Source of the DNA: an uncultured Collinsella sp.
Lineage (GTDB): Bacteria; Actinomycetota; Coriobacteriia; Coriobacteriales; Coriobacteriaceae
DNA length: 22,730 nt
Assembly (NCBI GenBank): GCA_900550825.1
Contig: URTZ01000012.1
Location: forward strand, 1-22,730
Direction: 5' to 3'
The position numbers and the translations under genes are program-made. The notes below the pieces were generated by a model, which saw only the letters and a program-made list of their open reading frames with translations, was not told where the DNA came from and ran no database searches. Below, piece by piece: positions 6,250-13,436 of the stretch. Position 1 is the stretch's first letter, and each line of letters begins with the position of its first letter.

Positions 6250-6300
6250 GTCCCGGCAGTTGGGGACAGTCCCCATGTGTCGGCAGTTTGGGACGGTCCA
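6250..6300. repeat. Diverged GGCAGTT-GGGAC repeat pair
   Basis: GGCAGTTGGGGACAGTCC (6255-6272) is repeated as GGCAGTTTGGGACGGTCC (6282-6299) with two differences over 18 bases. GGGGACAGTCCCC inside the first copy is itself a palindrome. These share the GGGGACAG core with the 29-bp repeats next to them and with the element at 8415-8458. Confidence 0.75.
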
Positions 6301-6579
6301 TTGATGCCTGATGCCCCTAGAGGGGAAGAGTAAGACAGCCTGCTCTGCCTTTTTGGGATTTGGTGTTCCGCTTCTTTATCCTTTACAAGGATCCTCGCAT
6401 GCGCATTATCGCGCATAGCATTGCGTGTTAATGCGTATGACCGCGTAAAAATGTGCAAAATATGGCTAAATAATGACCAATAAACAAATAAATACGCAAA
6501 CACGAGCAGATACGCGCGCAATTGTGCGACTATAGGGTTGTTAGAAATGAAGGACTTCCGATGACTCAGGAGGCACATC
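6301..6579 (+). promoter_or_regulatory. Upstream region of the oxidoreductase-DeoR operon
   Basis: No gene is seen here. The segment becomes AT-rich from about 6420 to 6540, unlike the rest of the window. CCCCTAGAGGGG lies near 6313-6324. A perfect inverted repeat ATGCGC-6-GCGCAT is at 6399-6416, followed by several TGCGT or GCGTA words. TTTACA (6382-6387) could be a -35 box, but the hexamer 17 bp below (ATTATC) is a poor -10. The promoter of the operon should lie here, and its exact position is not clear. Confidence 0.5.
6399..6416. promoter_or_regulatory. Candidate DeoR-family operator
   Basis: ATGCGC and GCGCAT form a perfect 6-6-6 inverted repeat, with the related words ATTGCGT and ATGCGTAT just downstream. 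It lies 164 nt before the first gene of an operon that encodes a DeoR/GlpR regulator, so autoregulation through it is plausible. This is inference from position and symmetry. Confidence 0.4.
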
Positions 6580-7659
6580 ATGGCAGATTCCAAACAGGCT
6601 CCGCTCGACGCCGAGGCAGCCGCAAAGGCGGCGTTTGCCTCGGTCCAGAATCAGCCGTTCCCAAACGACATCTTTACGGCTCCCGAGCTTCGTTGGGCAG
6701 TGATCGGGTGCGGTGTTATCGCCAACCAAATGGCCCAGTCCCTCGCGCTGGCCGGCCGCAAGCTCGCGGGTGTCGCCAACCGTACGCTTTCCAAAGCCCA
6801 GGCTTTTGCCGAGCAGTATGGCGTCGAGAAGGTGTACGAGACGGTCGAGGACCTCTACGCCGATCCGGACATCGACGCCGTCTATATCACCACGCCGCAC
6901 AACACGCATATCACCTATCTGCGTGCTGCGCTGGCCGCCGGCAAGCACGTGCTCTGCGAGAAGGCCATTACCCTCAATTCCGCCGAGCTTGACGAGGCCC
7001 GTGCCATCGCCGACGAGCACAACGTGGTTCTTATGGATGCCACCACGGTGCTCCACATGCCGCTGTATCAGGAGCTGCGCCGTCGCATGGATGCGGGCGA
7101 CTTTGGCCGTATGAACCTTGCTCAGCTCAACTTTGGTAGCTATAAGGAGTACGGCGATCTGACCAATCGCTTCTACAACCGCAACCTTGCTGGCGGTGCC
7201 ATGCTCGATATTGGCGTGTATGCCCTGTCCGTCATGCGTCTCTTTATGGCAAGCCAGCCCGCTGAGGTCGTTTCGCTGGGCAACACCTGCGAGACCGGTG
7301 TTGACGTTGCAGGCGGCATCGTCTGCCGTAATGCCGAACAGCAGCTGGGCGTGGTGAGCCTCACGCTCCACTCCAAGCAGCCCAAGCGTTCGGTCATTAG
7401 CTTCGACAAGTGCTATATCGAGGTCAACGAGTATCCGCGCGCCGACCATGCGACCATCGTGTGGACTGCGGACGGTCGCCGTGAGGAGGTCCACGCTGGC
7501 ACCGAGGCTTATGCCCTGTGCTACGAGATGGCTGACCTCGAGCAGGCCGTCGCCGGCGACGATTCCAAGCGTGAGCTTCTGGATTATGCTTCTGATGTGA
7601 TGGAGCTCATGACCAAGCTCCGCGCCGATTGGGGAGTCGTCTACCCCGAGGAGGAGTAA
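6580..7659 (+). CDS. Gfo/Idh/MocA-family NAD(P)-dependent oxidoreductase
   Basis: Members of this family oxidise or reduce sugars, inositols and related polyols in the cytoplasm using NAD(P). The 359-residue protein has a Rossmann fold with VIGCGVIA (residues 41-48), the strand end DAVYITTPHNTH (99-110) and KHVLCEKAI (122-130). The last contains the usual catalytic lysine, although the common EKP is EKA here. The C-terminal domain has GGAMLDIGVYALS, as in the glucose-fructose oxidoreductase and dihydrodiol dehydrogenase branch. About 36 residues precede the Rossmann fold. The start follows AGGAGG (6568-6573). It lies 3 nt before a DeoR regulator, which suggests sugar or polyol metabolism. The substrate cannot be told. 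Confidence 0.85.
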   Translation: MADSKQAPLDAEAAAKAAFASVQNQPFPNDIFTAPELRWAVIGCGVIANQMAQSLALAGRKLAGVANRTLSKAQAFAEQYGVEKVYETVEDLYADPDIDAVYITTPHNTHITYLRAALAAGKHVLCEKAITLNSAELDEARAIADEHNVVLMDATTVLHMPLYQELRRRMDAGDFGRMNLAQLNFGSYKEYGDLTNRFYNRNLAGGAMLDIGVYALSVMRLFMASQPAEVVSLGNTCETGVDVAGGIVCRNAEQQLGVVSLTLHSKQPKRSVISFDKCYIEVNEYPRADHATIVWTADGRREEVHAGTEAYALCYEMADLEQAVAGDDSKRELLDYASDVMELMTKLRADWGVVYPEEE

Positions 7660-7662
7660 GCG

Positions 7663-8409
7663 ATGCTTGCGGAAGATAGGCTCAATGCGATCGTGTCGAT
7701 GGTGCAGCAGGCCGGCTCGGTTACCGTGCCGGAACTTGCCGAGGCCCTGGGCGTGACACCGTCCACCATTCGCCGTGACTTGCAAACGCTCGACCGCGCG
7801 CACCGTATCGCCAAGGTGCACGGAGGTGCGACGAGTCTGGAGCGCGCGCACGTGACGCGCGACTTGACGATCAGCGAACGCAGTGATCTCCATAACGATG
7901 ACAAGGAGCGCATCTGTGCTCGTGCCGCGGCCCTGGTGGAGCCCGATAGCTTTGTGTATATCGATTCGGGCTCAACGACCCTCAAGCTCATCGAGCATCT
8001 TCCGCGTCTCGACGGCGTCACCTATGTGACCGATTCCGTGCTCCATGCTCAGCACCTTGCTTTGCGCGGCATGCGTACCGTGGTGCTGGGCGGCGAGCTC
8101 AAACCCGAGACCGAGGCGCTCGTTGGCCCCGATGCCTTGGCAACCCTGGACCGCTATAACTTCAACTGCGGCTTTTGGGGATCCAACGGCATCGCGGCCG
8201 AGCAAGGTCTCACCACACCGGATATCGAGGAAGCACAGGTCAAGCGTATCTCGATGCGCCATACCGCCAAACGCTTCGTAATCTCGGACGCCAGTAAATT
8301 TGGCATGGTGGCGCCCGTCAAGTTCGCGGACTTCCGCGACGCAACGATTATTACCGCAGGCGAGGTCCCCGCCAAGTACCGGGCAATGGACAACGTCATC
8401 ACGGTCTAG
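7663..8409 (+). CDS. DeoR/GlpR-family transcriptional regulator
   Basis: The 248-residue protein has an N-terminal winged HTH (VTVPELAEALGVTPSTIRRD, about residues 21-40, then HRIAKVHGGA). A DeoRC effector domain follows, with DSGSTTLKLIEHLP, VVLGGELKPETEALVG and FVISDASKFG. Members usually repress sugar-utilisation operons and respond to phosphorylated sugars. The ATG lies 3 nt after the oxidoreductase stop, and GGAGGAG at the end of that gene serves as ribosome site, so the two are one operon. It probably controls its own operon, perhaps through the inverted repeat at 6399-6416. The inducer is unknown. Confidence 0.88.
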   Translation: MLAEDRLNAIVSMVQQAGSVTVPELAEALGVTPSTIRRDLQTLDRAHRIAKVHGGATSLERAHVTRDLTISERSDLHNDDKERICARAAALVEPDSFVYIDSGSTTLKLIEHLPRLDGVTYVTDSVLHAQHLALRGMRTVVLGGELKPETEALVGPDALATLDRYNFNCGFWGSNGIAAEQGLTTPDIEEAQVKRISMRHTAKRFVISDASKFGMVAPVKFADFRDATIITAGEVPAKYRAMDNVITV

Positions 8410-8414
8410 CAGCA

Positions 8415-8458
8415 GGGGACGGGCTAAGGCCAAAACCACCGCGAAGGTGCCTGTCCCC
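8415..8458. repeat. GGGGAC palindrome between convergent genes
   Basis: GGGGACGGGC (8415-8424) pairs with GCCTGTCCCC (8449-8458), ten pairs including one G-T. An overlapping alternative pairs AAACCACC (8433-8440) with GGTGGTTT (about 8464-8471). It belongs to the GGGGACAG family also seen at 6186-6300 and may act as a terminator for the two convergent operons, but it lacks a clear U-run. Confidence 0.65.
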
Positions 8459-8469
8459 ATTGTGGTGGT

Positions 8470-9129
8470 TTAGGGCTCCCAGGGGCAGGGGGCTTCGATG
8501 TGGATGTGCTCGCCGGTTACGGGATGCGTAAAGGACACGCTGTGGGCGTGGAGCATCAGGCCGCAGGGGCGCGGCGTTCCGTACAGGTCGTCGCCAACCA
8601 GGGGATGACGCTCGCTCGCCAGGTGCACGCGAATCTGATGCTTGCGGCCGGTGAGCAACTCGACATCGATATACGAGCGCGCGGGCAGGCCACGACGGCT
8701 CTTAAGACGTTTGAGCACCTTCACGCGCGTTTGAGACGGCTTGCCGCTGGCGCCGACGCGCATCTTTCGGCTGTCGTGACGGTCGCGGGCGATGGGCTTG
8801 TCGATGAGCTTCTCGTTCCAGTCGATCTTGCCCTCGGCCAGCGCCAGATAGTGCTTTTCGAAGGCGTGGTCGATGACCATTTGGTCAAAGGCGGGCTGCG
8901 TCTGTTTGTCGAGCGAAAACAACACCACGCCGGTGGTGTTGCGGTCCAGGCGGTTGAGCGGCTGCATGTCGGTCGCGGCAAAGCCGTCACCCATCGCCAG
9001 CAGCAGGTCGCTGGCGTAGTCGGTGAGCGTGCGCTCGCCGGTGCCGTCGCCGTGGACGATCATGCCGGCGGGCTTGTCGATGGCCATGAGCCAGGCGTCG
9101 CAGTAAAGGACTTGAGGTTCTTCGTTCAC
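8470..9129 (-). CDS. RluA-family pseudouridine synthase
   Basis: This family isomerises specific uridines in 23S rRNA or tRNA. The 219-residue protein shows the early motif WLMAIDKPAGMIVH and then NRLDRNTTGVVLFS, in which D62 is the catalytic aspartate. HYLALAEGKI and the late ELLTGRKHQIRVHLA, GDDLYG and LMLHAHSVSF follow, all typical. There is no S4 domain at the N terminus, so it resembles RluA or TruC-like short forms more than RluD. The start is GTG at 9129 behind GAAAGG. It lies 15 nt after the U32 gene, so the two are co-transcribed. The target uridine cannot be predicted. Confidence 0.9.
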   Translation of the reverse strand: MNEEPQVLYCDAWLMAIDKPAGMIVHGDGTGERTLTDYASDLLLAMGDGFAATDMQPLNRLDRNTTGVVLFSLDKQTQPAFDQMVIDHAFEKHYLALAEGKIDWNEKLIDKPIARDRHDSRKMRVGASGKPSQTRVKVLKRLKSRRGLPARSYIDVELLTGRKHQIRVHLASERHPLVGDDLYGTPRPCGLMLHAHSVSFTHPVTGEHIHIEAPCPWEP

Positions 9130-9144
9130 GTGTAAGCCTTTCGG

Positions 9145-11637
9145 TTAGCTAATTCCCACAAACATGCAGCCCGAGGTGGCGCCGCGCAGGCGGGCGGCGG
9201 GCTTGCGGCCGGCCTGTGCTGCTTCGACGGCACGACGGACGCGGGCGACGGCACGGCCCACCTCATCTGTCTCGAGCAGCGTTCCGTCTACCATGAGACG
9301 ACGCACGCCGGCATCGAGCAGCTGAGGAACCTGCGGCGTGAGGTCGATGGGGTAGGCGTCGTACAGGCGAGAGCGGCCATGGATGTCGGTGCGTACGGGC
9401 ATGACCTTGCCGTCGATATTCTTGAGTGACAGCTTGCGGGCGCGCAGGCGGCAGTTAGCGCAATCGTGGATGCAGCCATTGGCCACCTGCAGGATGCAGT
9501 GCTCACTCGTCATAACGCGCGGGCGGCCGAACACAGTGATGCCCAGGGCTGCGGGCGCGGCGGTGCCAAGCGAGACGATCTCGTCGAGCGTGATCTCGGG
9601 CGAGAGCCAAAACGCACCGGCTCCGCGCTCGGCAAGTGCCTCCATGCAGGGCGTGTTATGCACCGGCAGGCAAGAGCGAATCTCGGCCGTGGCGCCGGCA
9701 TGAGCGGCTACGGCGAGCTCGGAGATATTGCCGACGGCGACGGTGGCTCCGGCATTGATCCAAGGATCGACGCGCTCGTGGTCGACGGCGCGGCAGACCT
9801 CGTCGAGTACGGGCACGATACCCTGCTCAAATGCATCGGCAGGGGAGAGTCCGACAGCCTCGAGCGCGTCGGTGGTCATATAGATGCGCGTTGCACCCTC
9901 CGCGCGGGCTGCCTCGGCGGCCTCGAGCGAGGTGACGGTGGCGCAGATCTGCGGCTCGTCGCGGTAGTGCTTGGGCATGGGGCGCGTACATTTGTCGAGC
10001 ACCGGCAACTCGAGCGTTTTTGCGCGCTCCTCGTACGGTGCCAGAATGGCCTCTTCCAGCGCCTTACAAGCGGCGGCGCGCACCTTGTGCACGGCGGAGA
10101 AGCCCATGCCGCAGCCCTCATCGAGCGCCACATCAAAGCTCGCGGCCTCAAAGGGAGAGGAGCCCATGCGCCCGACGTGCTCAACCAGATCGGATGCCTC
10201 GACGGCGCGGGTCTTGGCGGCCTCGACGGTGAAGCCCGTGGCGGTGGCGGTGAGCGCGGGGTTGTCACAGCAGGTGAGTGTGACAGTAAACGGCTCGCCC
10301 AGGCGCGCCACGACGGACACGTCAACAGCTCGGCGGCGCAGCACATCGCGCTTGAGCGCGGCGCCGGCGGCGTCAATGGCGCTCTGGCTTCGAATCACGC
10401 GCACGCGGCAGCCCTCGGGCATGCTACGGGGCACGCGGCACTCAATGATGTCACCGGCGGCGGCATCATCGGCGGCAATGGTGGTCAGGAACTGGTCAAA
10501 CTCGTTATCGTGGCGAAGCTCCAGCAGGTCGCCTTTGCCCACGGGCTCAAACAGCTCAATGCGGGCGATGGCGGCGCGGCGACGGCGGTCGTCGGACTTG
10601 AGGCCGCGCACATCGCGGTTGGCCGGGCGGCTGCCCAGCACCGTGCCCACGATCTGGCCGCGGTTGTTGGAACGCTCATAGCTCATCATCTCGTCGCCCG
10701 AGGTGCCGTCCTGATAGGCGTGCGTAAAGTCGCGGTTGAAGCAGCGCTTGAGCTGGCGCTGGCGGGCGGCTTCCTCGTCCTTGGCAACGGCGGCTCCGGA
10801 TAGCATGTCGTCAATTTCGTGACGATACACATCAACGATGGAGTACACGTAATCGGGTGCCTTCATGCGGCCCTCGAGCTTGAGCGATGCGGCGCCGGCG
10901 TCATACAGACGGCGAACAAGCTGTGAGGTGTTGGTGTCACGCGGGCACAGCGCGCGCTCGCGACCGGCAGGGGAGAGCGCGCGACCGTTCTCGTCGATCA
11001 ACTCGTAGGGCAGGCGGCAGGGCTGGGCGCACATGCCGCGGTTGGCCGATCGTCCCGCCATGGCAAAGCTCGACAGCAGGCACAGGCCCGAGTAGCAAAA
11101 GCAGATGGCGCCATGGCTGAAGACCTCAAGGTCCACATCGGGCGCGGCGTCGTGAATGGCGGCGATTTCGTCGATGGAGAGCTCGCGCGAGAGAGTCACG
11201 CGGTCGGCGCCCTGCTCACGGCACCAAAGGGTTCCGCGGTCGTCGTGGATGTTCGCCTGGGTCGAGATATGTGTCTCGATGCCGGGCATGGTGCGCTTGG
11301 CCTCAAAGAACAGACCCCAGTCCTGGATAATGAAGGCATCGGCGCCCAGCGTGGAGCAGCGATGAATGAGCTGCAGTGCATCGCCCATCTCGGACTGCTT
11401 GATGACGATGTTGACCGTGACGTAGACGCGCGACCCGGCTAGATGCGCGGCGCGGCAGGCTTGCTCAAAGGCCTCGTCGGTAAAGTTGGTTGCCTTGCGG
11501 CGGGCGTTGAAGCTGCCCATGCCGCAGTAGATGGCGTCTGCCCCGGCGGCGAGCGCGGCGGCAAAGGGCTCCGGGCCTCCGGCGGGGGCCAAAAGCTCGG
11601 GCCTGCGGTTAGTGGTTCGGCTGGCGGTTGCGGTCAT
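9145..11637 (-). CDS. U32 family protein, RlhA/YegQ-type (probable RNA hydroxylation)
   Basis: The protein has 830 residues. The first half is a U32 domain: ELLAPAGGPEPFAAALAAGA (14-33), YCGMGSFNARRKATNF, ISTQANIHD, and the family signature EVFSHGAICFCYSGLCLLSS (171-190), followed by GRSANRGMCAQPCR. Cys 179, 186, 203 and 207 are good Fe-S ligand candidates. Characterised relatives RlhA and TrhP install 5-hydroxycytidine in 23S rRNA and 5-hydroxyuridine in tRNA, so an RNA-modifying role is more likely than proteolysis. The second half continues into a further U32-like barrel with the cysteine cluster CILQVANGCIHDCANC. It is longer than E. coli RlhA. A pseudouridine synthase follows 15 nt downstream, which supports the RNA link. 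Confidence 0.87.
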   Translation of the reverse strand: MTATASRTTNRRPELLAPAGGPEPFAAALAAGADAIYCGMGSFNARRKATNFTDEAFEQACRAAHLAGSRVYVTVNIVIKQSEMGDALQLIHRCSTLGADAFIIQDWGLFFEAKRTMPGIETHISTQANIHDDRGTLWCREQGADRVTLSRELSIDEIAAIHDAAPDVDLEVFSHGAICFCYSGLCLLSSFAMAGRSANRGMCAQPCRLPYELIDENGRALSPAGRERALCPRDTNTSQLVRRLYDAGAASLKLEGRMKAPDYVYSIVDVYRHEIDDMLSGAAVAKDEEAARQRQLKRCFNRDFTHAYQDGTSGDEMMSYERSNNRGQIVGTVLGSRPANRDVRGLKSDDRRRRAAIARIELFEPVGKGDLLELRHDNEFDQFLTTIAADDAAAGDIIECRVPRSMPEGCRVRVIRSQSAIDAAGAALKRDVLRRRAVDVSVVARLGEPFTVTLTCCDNPALTATATGFTVEAAKTRAVEASDLVEHVGRMGSSPFEAASFDVALDEGCGMGFSAVHKVRAAACKALEEAILAPYEERAKTLELPVLDKCTRPMPKHYRDEPQICATVTSLEAAEAARAEGATRIYMTTDALEAVGLSPADAFEQGIVPVLDEVCRAVDHERVDPWINAGATVAVGNISELAVAAHAGATAEIRSCLPVHNTPCMEALAERGAGAFWLSPEITLDEIVSLGTAAPAALGITVFGRPRVMTSEHCILQVANGCIHDCANCRLRARKLSLKNIDGKVMPVRTDIHGRSRLYDAYPIDLTPQVPQLLDAGVRRLMVDGTLLETDEVGRAVARVRRAVEAAQAGRKPAARLRGATSGCMFVGIS

Positions 11638-11856
11638 ATCCTGCCTTTCAAAATGCTCAGATATTCAAAAGTATAGTGGCGTCGCTGCGGTGGGCGACGC
11701 CCGCAGCCTAAGCAGGACAAAGTCTTCAGCAGCTTGGACTGGCTGCTCCACATGAGAACCGTTCAGCGGTTCGGGGAAACCGTTGGGCGATAAAATATTC
11801 TCGCAAGCTGATAATATTCTTGCATCAAACAGAAACCTTGAGTACTATCCCAATCA
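11638..11856. promoter_or_regulatory. Divergent promoter region between the U32 operon and ridA
   Basis: Reading left to right, TATACT on the minus strand (11675-11670) is a good -10 for the U32 operon. Just beyond it GGCGTCGC/GCGACGCC (11678-11685/11694-11701) is a perfect 8-bp inverted repeat covering the -35 position. AGCAGC/GCTGCT (11728-11747) and GAACCG/CGGTTC (11756-11772) follow. On the plus strand TTGCAT (11820-11825) and TACTAT (11843-11848) are spaced 17 bp and could be the ridA promoter. The near-identical direct repeats AATATTCTCGCA (11794-11805) and AATATTCTTGCA (11813-11824) lie 19 bp apart and overlap that -35. Confidence 0.5.
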
Positions 11857-11904
11857 AGCGCGGTGTTCAGACCGAACTGTGCCTCCCGGTGTGAACACCG
11901 CGCT
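11857..11904 (+). promoter_or_regulatory. 13-bp leader hairpin of ridA
   Basis: AGCGCGGTGTTCA (11857-11869) pairs perfectly with TGAACACCGCGCT (11892-11904). After one mismatch an inner ACCG/CGGT (11871-11874/11887-11890) extends the stem. There is no U-run after it, and the ridA ribosome site (AAGGAGA) begins about 22 nt later. It may be an RNA stabiliser, a regulator binding site or a translational control element. Confidence 0.65.
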
Positions 11905-11937
11905 CACGCTCTCTCAATTGATCGTAAGGAGAAAAAC

Positions 11938-12315
11938 ATGAGCAAGACCGTCGTGTCTTCCGATAACGCACCCGCAGCCATCGGCCCGTATTCCCCCGGT
12001 GTCCAGGCCGGCAACATGGTGTTCCTGTCCGGCCAGCTGGGCATCGATCCCGCGACCGGCAAGATGCCCGAGGGCGTCGAGGCCCAGGCCAAGCAGTCCC
12101 TCGCCAACGTCGAGGCCCTGCTGACCGCTGCCGGCGCTACCTTTGCCGATGTCGTCAAGACCACGGTCTACCTGGCCGACATCGCCGACTTCGCCGCCGT
12201 GAACGAGATCTACGCCTCCAAGTTTGAGGCCCCGTTCCCCGCGCGCAGCGCCTTCCAGGTTGCCGCCCTTCCGGCTGGCGGTCTGGTCGAGATCGAGGTC
12301 GTTGCCGCTCTCTAA
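11938..12315 (+). CDS. ridA: RidA family enamine/imine deaminase
   Basis: RidA hydrolyses reactive 2-aminoacrylate and related enamines, made by PLP-dependent lyases, to keto acids and ammonia. The 125-residue protein has the full family pattern: NAPAAIGPYSPGVQAGN, FLSGQLGIDPATG, VVKTTVYLADIADF and PARSAFQVAALPAGGLVEIE. R103 matches the substrate-binding arginine (R105 in E. coli), and E118 matches the conserved glutamate. The start at 11938 follows TAAGGAGA; an upstream in-frame ATG would add unrelated residues. It is monocistronic and ends at a bidirectional terminator. Its location next to purine genes fits a role in coping with aminoacrylate from diaminopropionate ammonia-lyase, an enzyme of known purine clusters, but that gene is not in view. 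Confidence 0.94.
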   Translation: MSKTVVSSDNAPAAIGPYSPGVQAGNMVFLSGQLGIDPATGKMPEGVEAQAKQSLANVEALLTAAGATFADVVKTTVYLADIADFAAVNEIYASKFEAPFPARSAFQVAALPAGGLVEIEVVAAL

Positions 12316-12345
12316 GGCGTTGGCCACAACTAAACATGACATGCA

Positions 12346-12383
12346 AAAAGACCCTGCAGCGCGTGCGAGCTGCAGGGTCTTTT
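12346..12383. terminator. Bidirectional intrinsic terminator between ridA and the YheO-type regulator
   Basis: AAAAGACCCTGCAGC (12346-12360) pairs perfectly over 15 bp with GCTGCAGGGTCTTTT (12369-12383) around an 8-nt loop. A-run and T-run at the two ends let it work for ridA on the plus strand and for the regulator on the minus strand. Confidence 0.95.
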
Positions 12384-12427
12384 ATCAAGTGACGGATCGC
12401 TTGTGGAGCCGCACTCCATTTTGCTCG

Positions 12428-13084
12428 TTAGCCTTCCTTGCGGACTTTTTGCAGGTAGCGGTAGACGCTGGGCTCAGAGATGCCCAGCGCGGTGGCGGCG
12501 CAGGCCACGGCGCCCTTGAGCATGAACACCCCGTTGCCGTTGAGGTGGCGAATGACGTCCACGCGGTCGCTCTGACCAAGCGACGCTACATCCAGCCCGC
12601 GCGCGCTCAGCAACTCGGTAATGCTGCGGTCGATGAGCTCCTGTGTAGACTCCGAAAGACTTTCGACTTCGATAGACGCAGGCTCCGCCTGCCTGGGCAC
12701 AGCGTCGAAGCATGCCATGAGCTGCTGCGCCATGGCGTTGATGGAGCGCACGGTCGAGAGGTCGGTGTTGACGCAGAGCATACCGACGATCTCGTCATTC
12801 TCGCGGATAAAGTACGTCGCCGACTCCAGCGTCTTGCCACCGGCACCGCGCCCCTCGTAGCCCGTAATAAACGGCAGGTCGCGATACTTGGCGTCGTGCA
12901 TGATCTTGAGTGCCAGATCGGTGGCGGGGCCGCCGACCTTGCGGCCGCTCACGATGCCGTTGCGAATATCGACGATGGCGTGGTCGGGATCCGAGAAATC
13001 GTGCAGCACGATTTCGCTGTTTTTGCCGAGTATCTGCTCCAGGAAATCGACCATCGGCAAAAAGCGACGTACGGTCTCGTTCAC
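12428..13084 (-). CDS. YheO-type transcriptional regulator (PAS-like plus HTH)
   Basis: The N-terminal part (FLPMVDFLEQILGKNSEIVL, then HDFSDPDHAIVDIRNG) matches the PAS-like YheO domain. The C-terminal part (LNGNGVFMLKGAVACAATAL, then GISEPSVYRYLQKVRKEG) is a helix-turn-helix. The frame is open to 13225, but I place the start at the GTG at 13084, because AAGGAG lies 6 nt before it and the YheO domain begins within a few residues; this gives 218 residues. The ATG codons at 13135 and 13162 lack ribosome sites. It is divergent from the xanthine permease and convergent with ridA, so it is the best candidate regulator of one or both. Ligand unknown. Confidence 0.85.
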   Translation of the reverse strand: MNETVRRFLPMVDFLEQILGKNSEIVLHDFSDPDHAIVDIRNGIVSGRKVGGPATDLALKIMHDAKYRDLPFITGYEGRGAGGKTLESATYFIRENDEIVGMLCVNTDLSTVRSINAMAQQLMACFDAVPRQAEPASIEVESLSESTQELIDRSITELLSARGLDVASLGQSDRVDVIRHLNGNGVFMLKGAVACAATALGISEPSVYRYLQKVRKEG

Positions 13085-13436
13085 GGGCAGCTCCTTGGGG
13101 TGAAATCGGAAATGTTCATAACAATTTTTTCTCATGGTAACACGCCATTCCTCATCTCGCATATTCGCAGGTACATTGCGTAATACAGACGAACGGTAGG
13201 AATTTGGCGGTAAACGGTCGACCAAAAGAAAAGTTAGATGTTATTTTGACCAGACACTTTCCTGACCTGCGGAAATGTATTGTCTCAGCTCAAGAATAGT
13301 ATGATAACAAAAAATTATTATTGAGAATGAGAATCATCTTTAATACGATATGCAACGAAGGCACAACCTCAACCCCGCACTGCGTCACAATAGAGCGTTA
13401 GATGCGAAAACAACTATTTCGAGGATTGGTGGTCAA
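13085..13436. promoter_or_regulatory. Divergent regulatory region, YheO-type regulator and permease
   Basis: These 352 nt hold no further gene if the regulator starts at 13084. The stretch 13190-13350 is AT-rich. TATGAT (13300-13305) is a good -10 for the permease; TTGTCT at 13280 is only 14 bp above it. TTTCC-8-GGAAA (13258-13275) is an inverted repeat just above the promoter and may be an operator. A Fur-box-like 19-mer starts at 13323. The permease then has a leader of about 100 nt. Confidence 0.5.
13323..13341. promoter_or_regulatory. Fur-box-like site before the permease
   Basis: GAGAATGAGAATCATCTTT matches 14 of 19 positions of the classical Fur consensus GATAATGATAATCATTATC, by eye. 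It lies just downstream of a possible -10 box. AT-rich DNA can match this consensus by chance, so this is tentative. Confidence 0.3.

Noticed and set aside
6186..6300. Possible CRISPR array
   Set aside because: Only two identical 29-bp units with a 6-nt gap are present, with no regular spacers and no cas genes; the units are palindromes of REP type.
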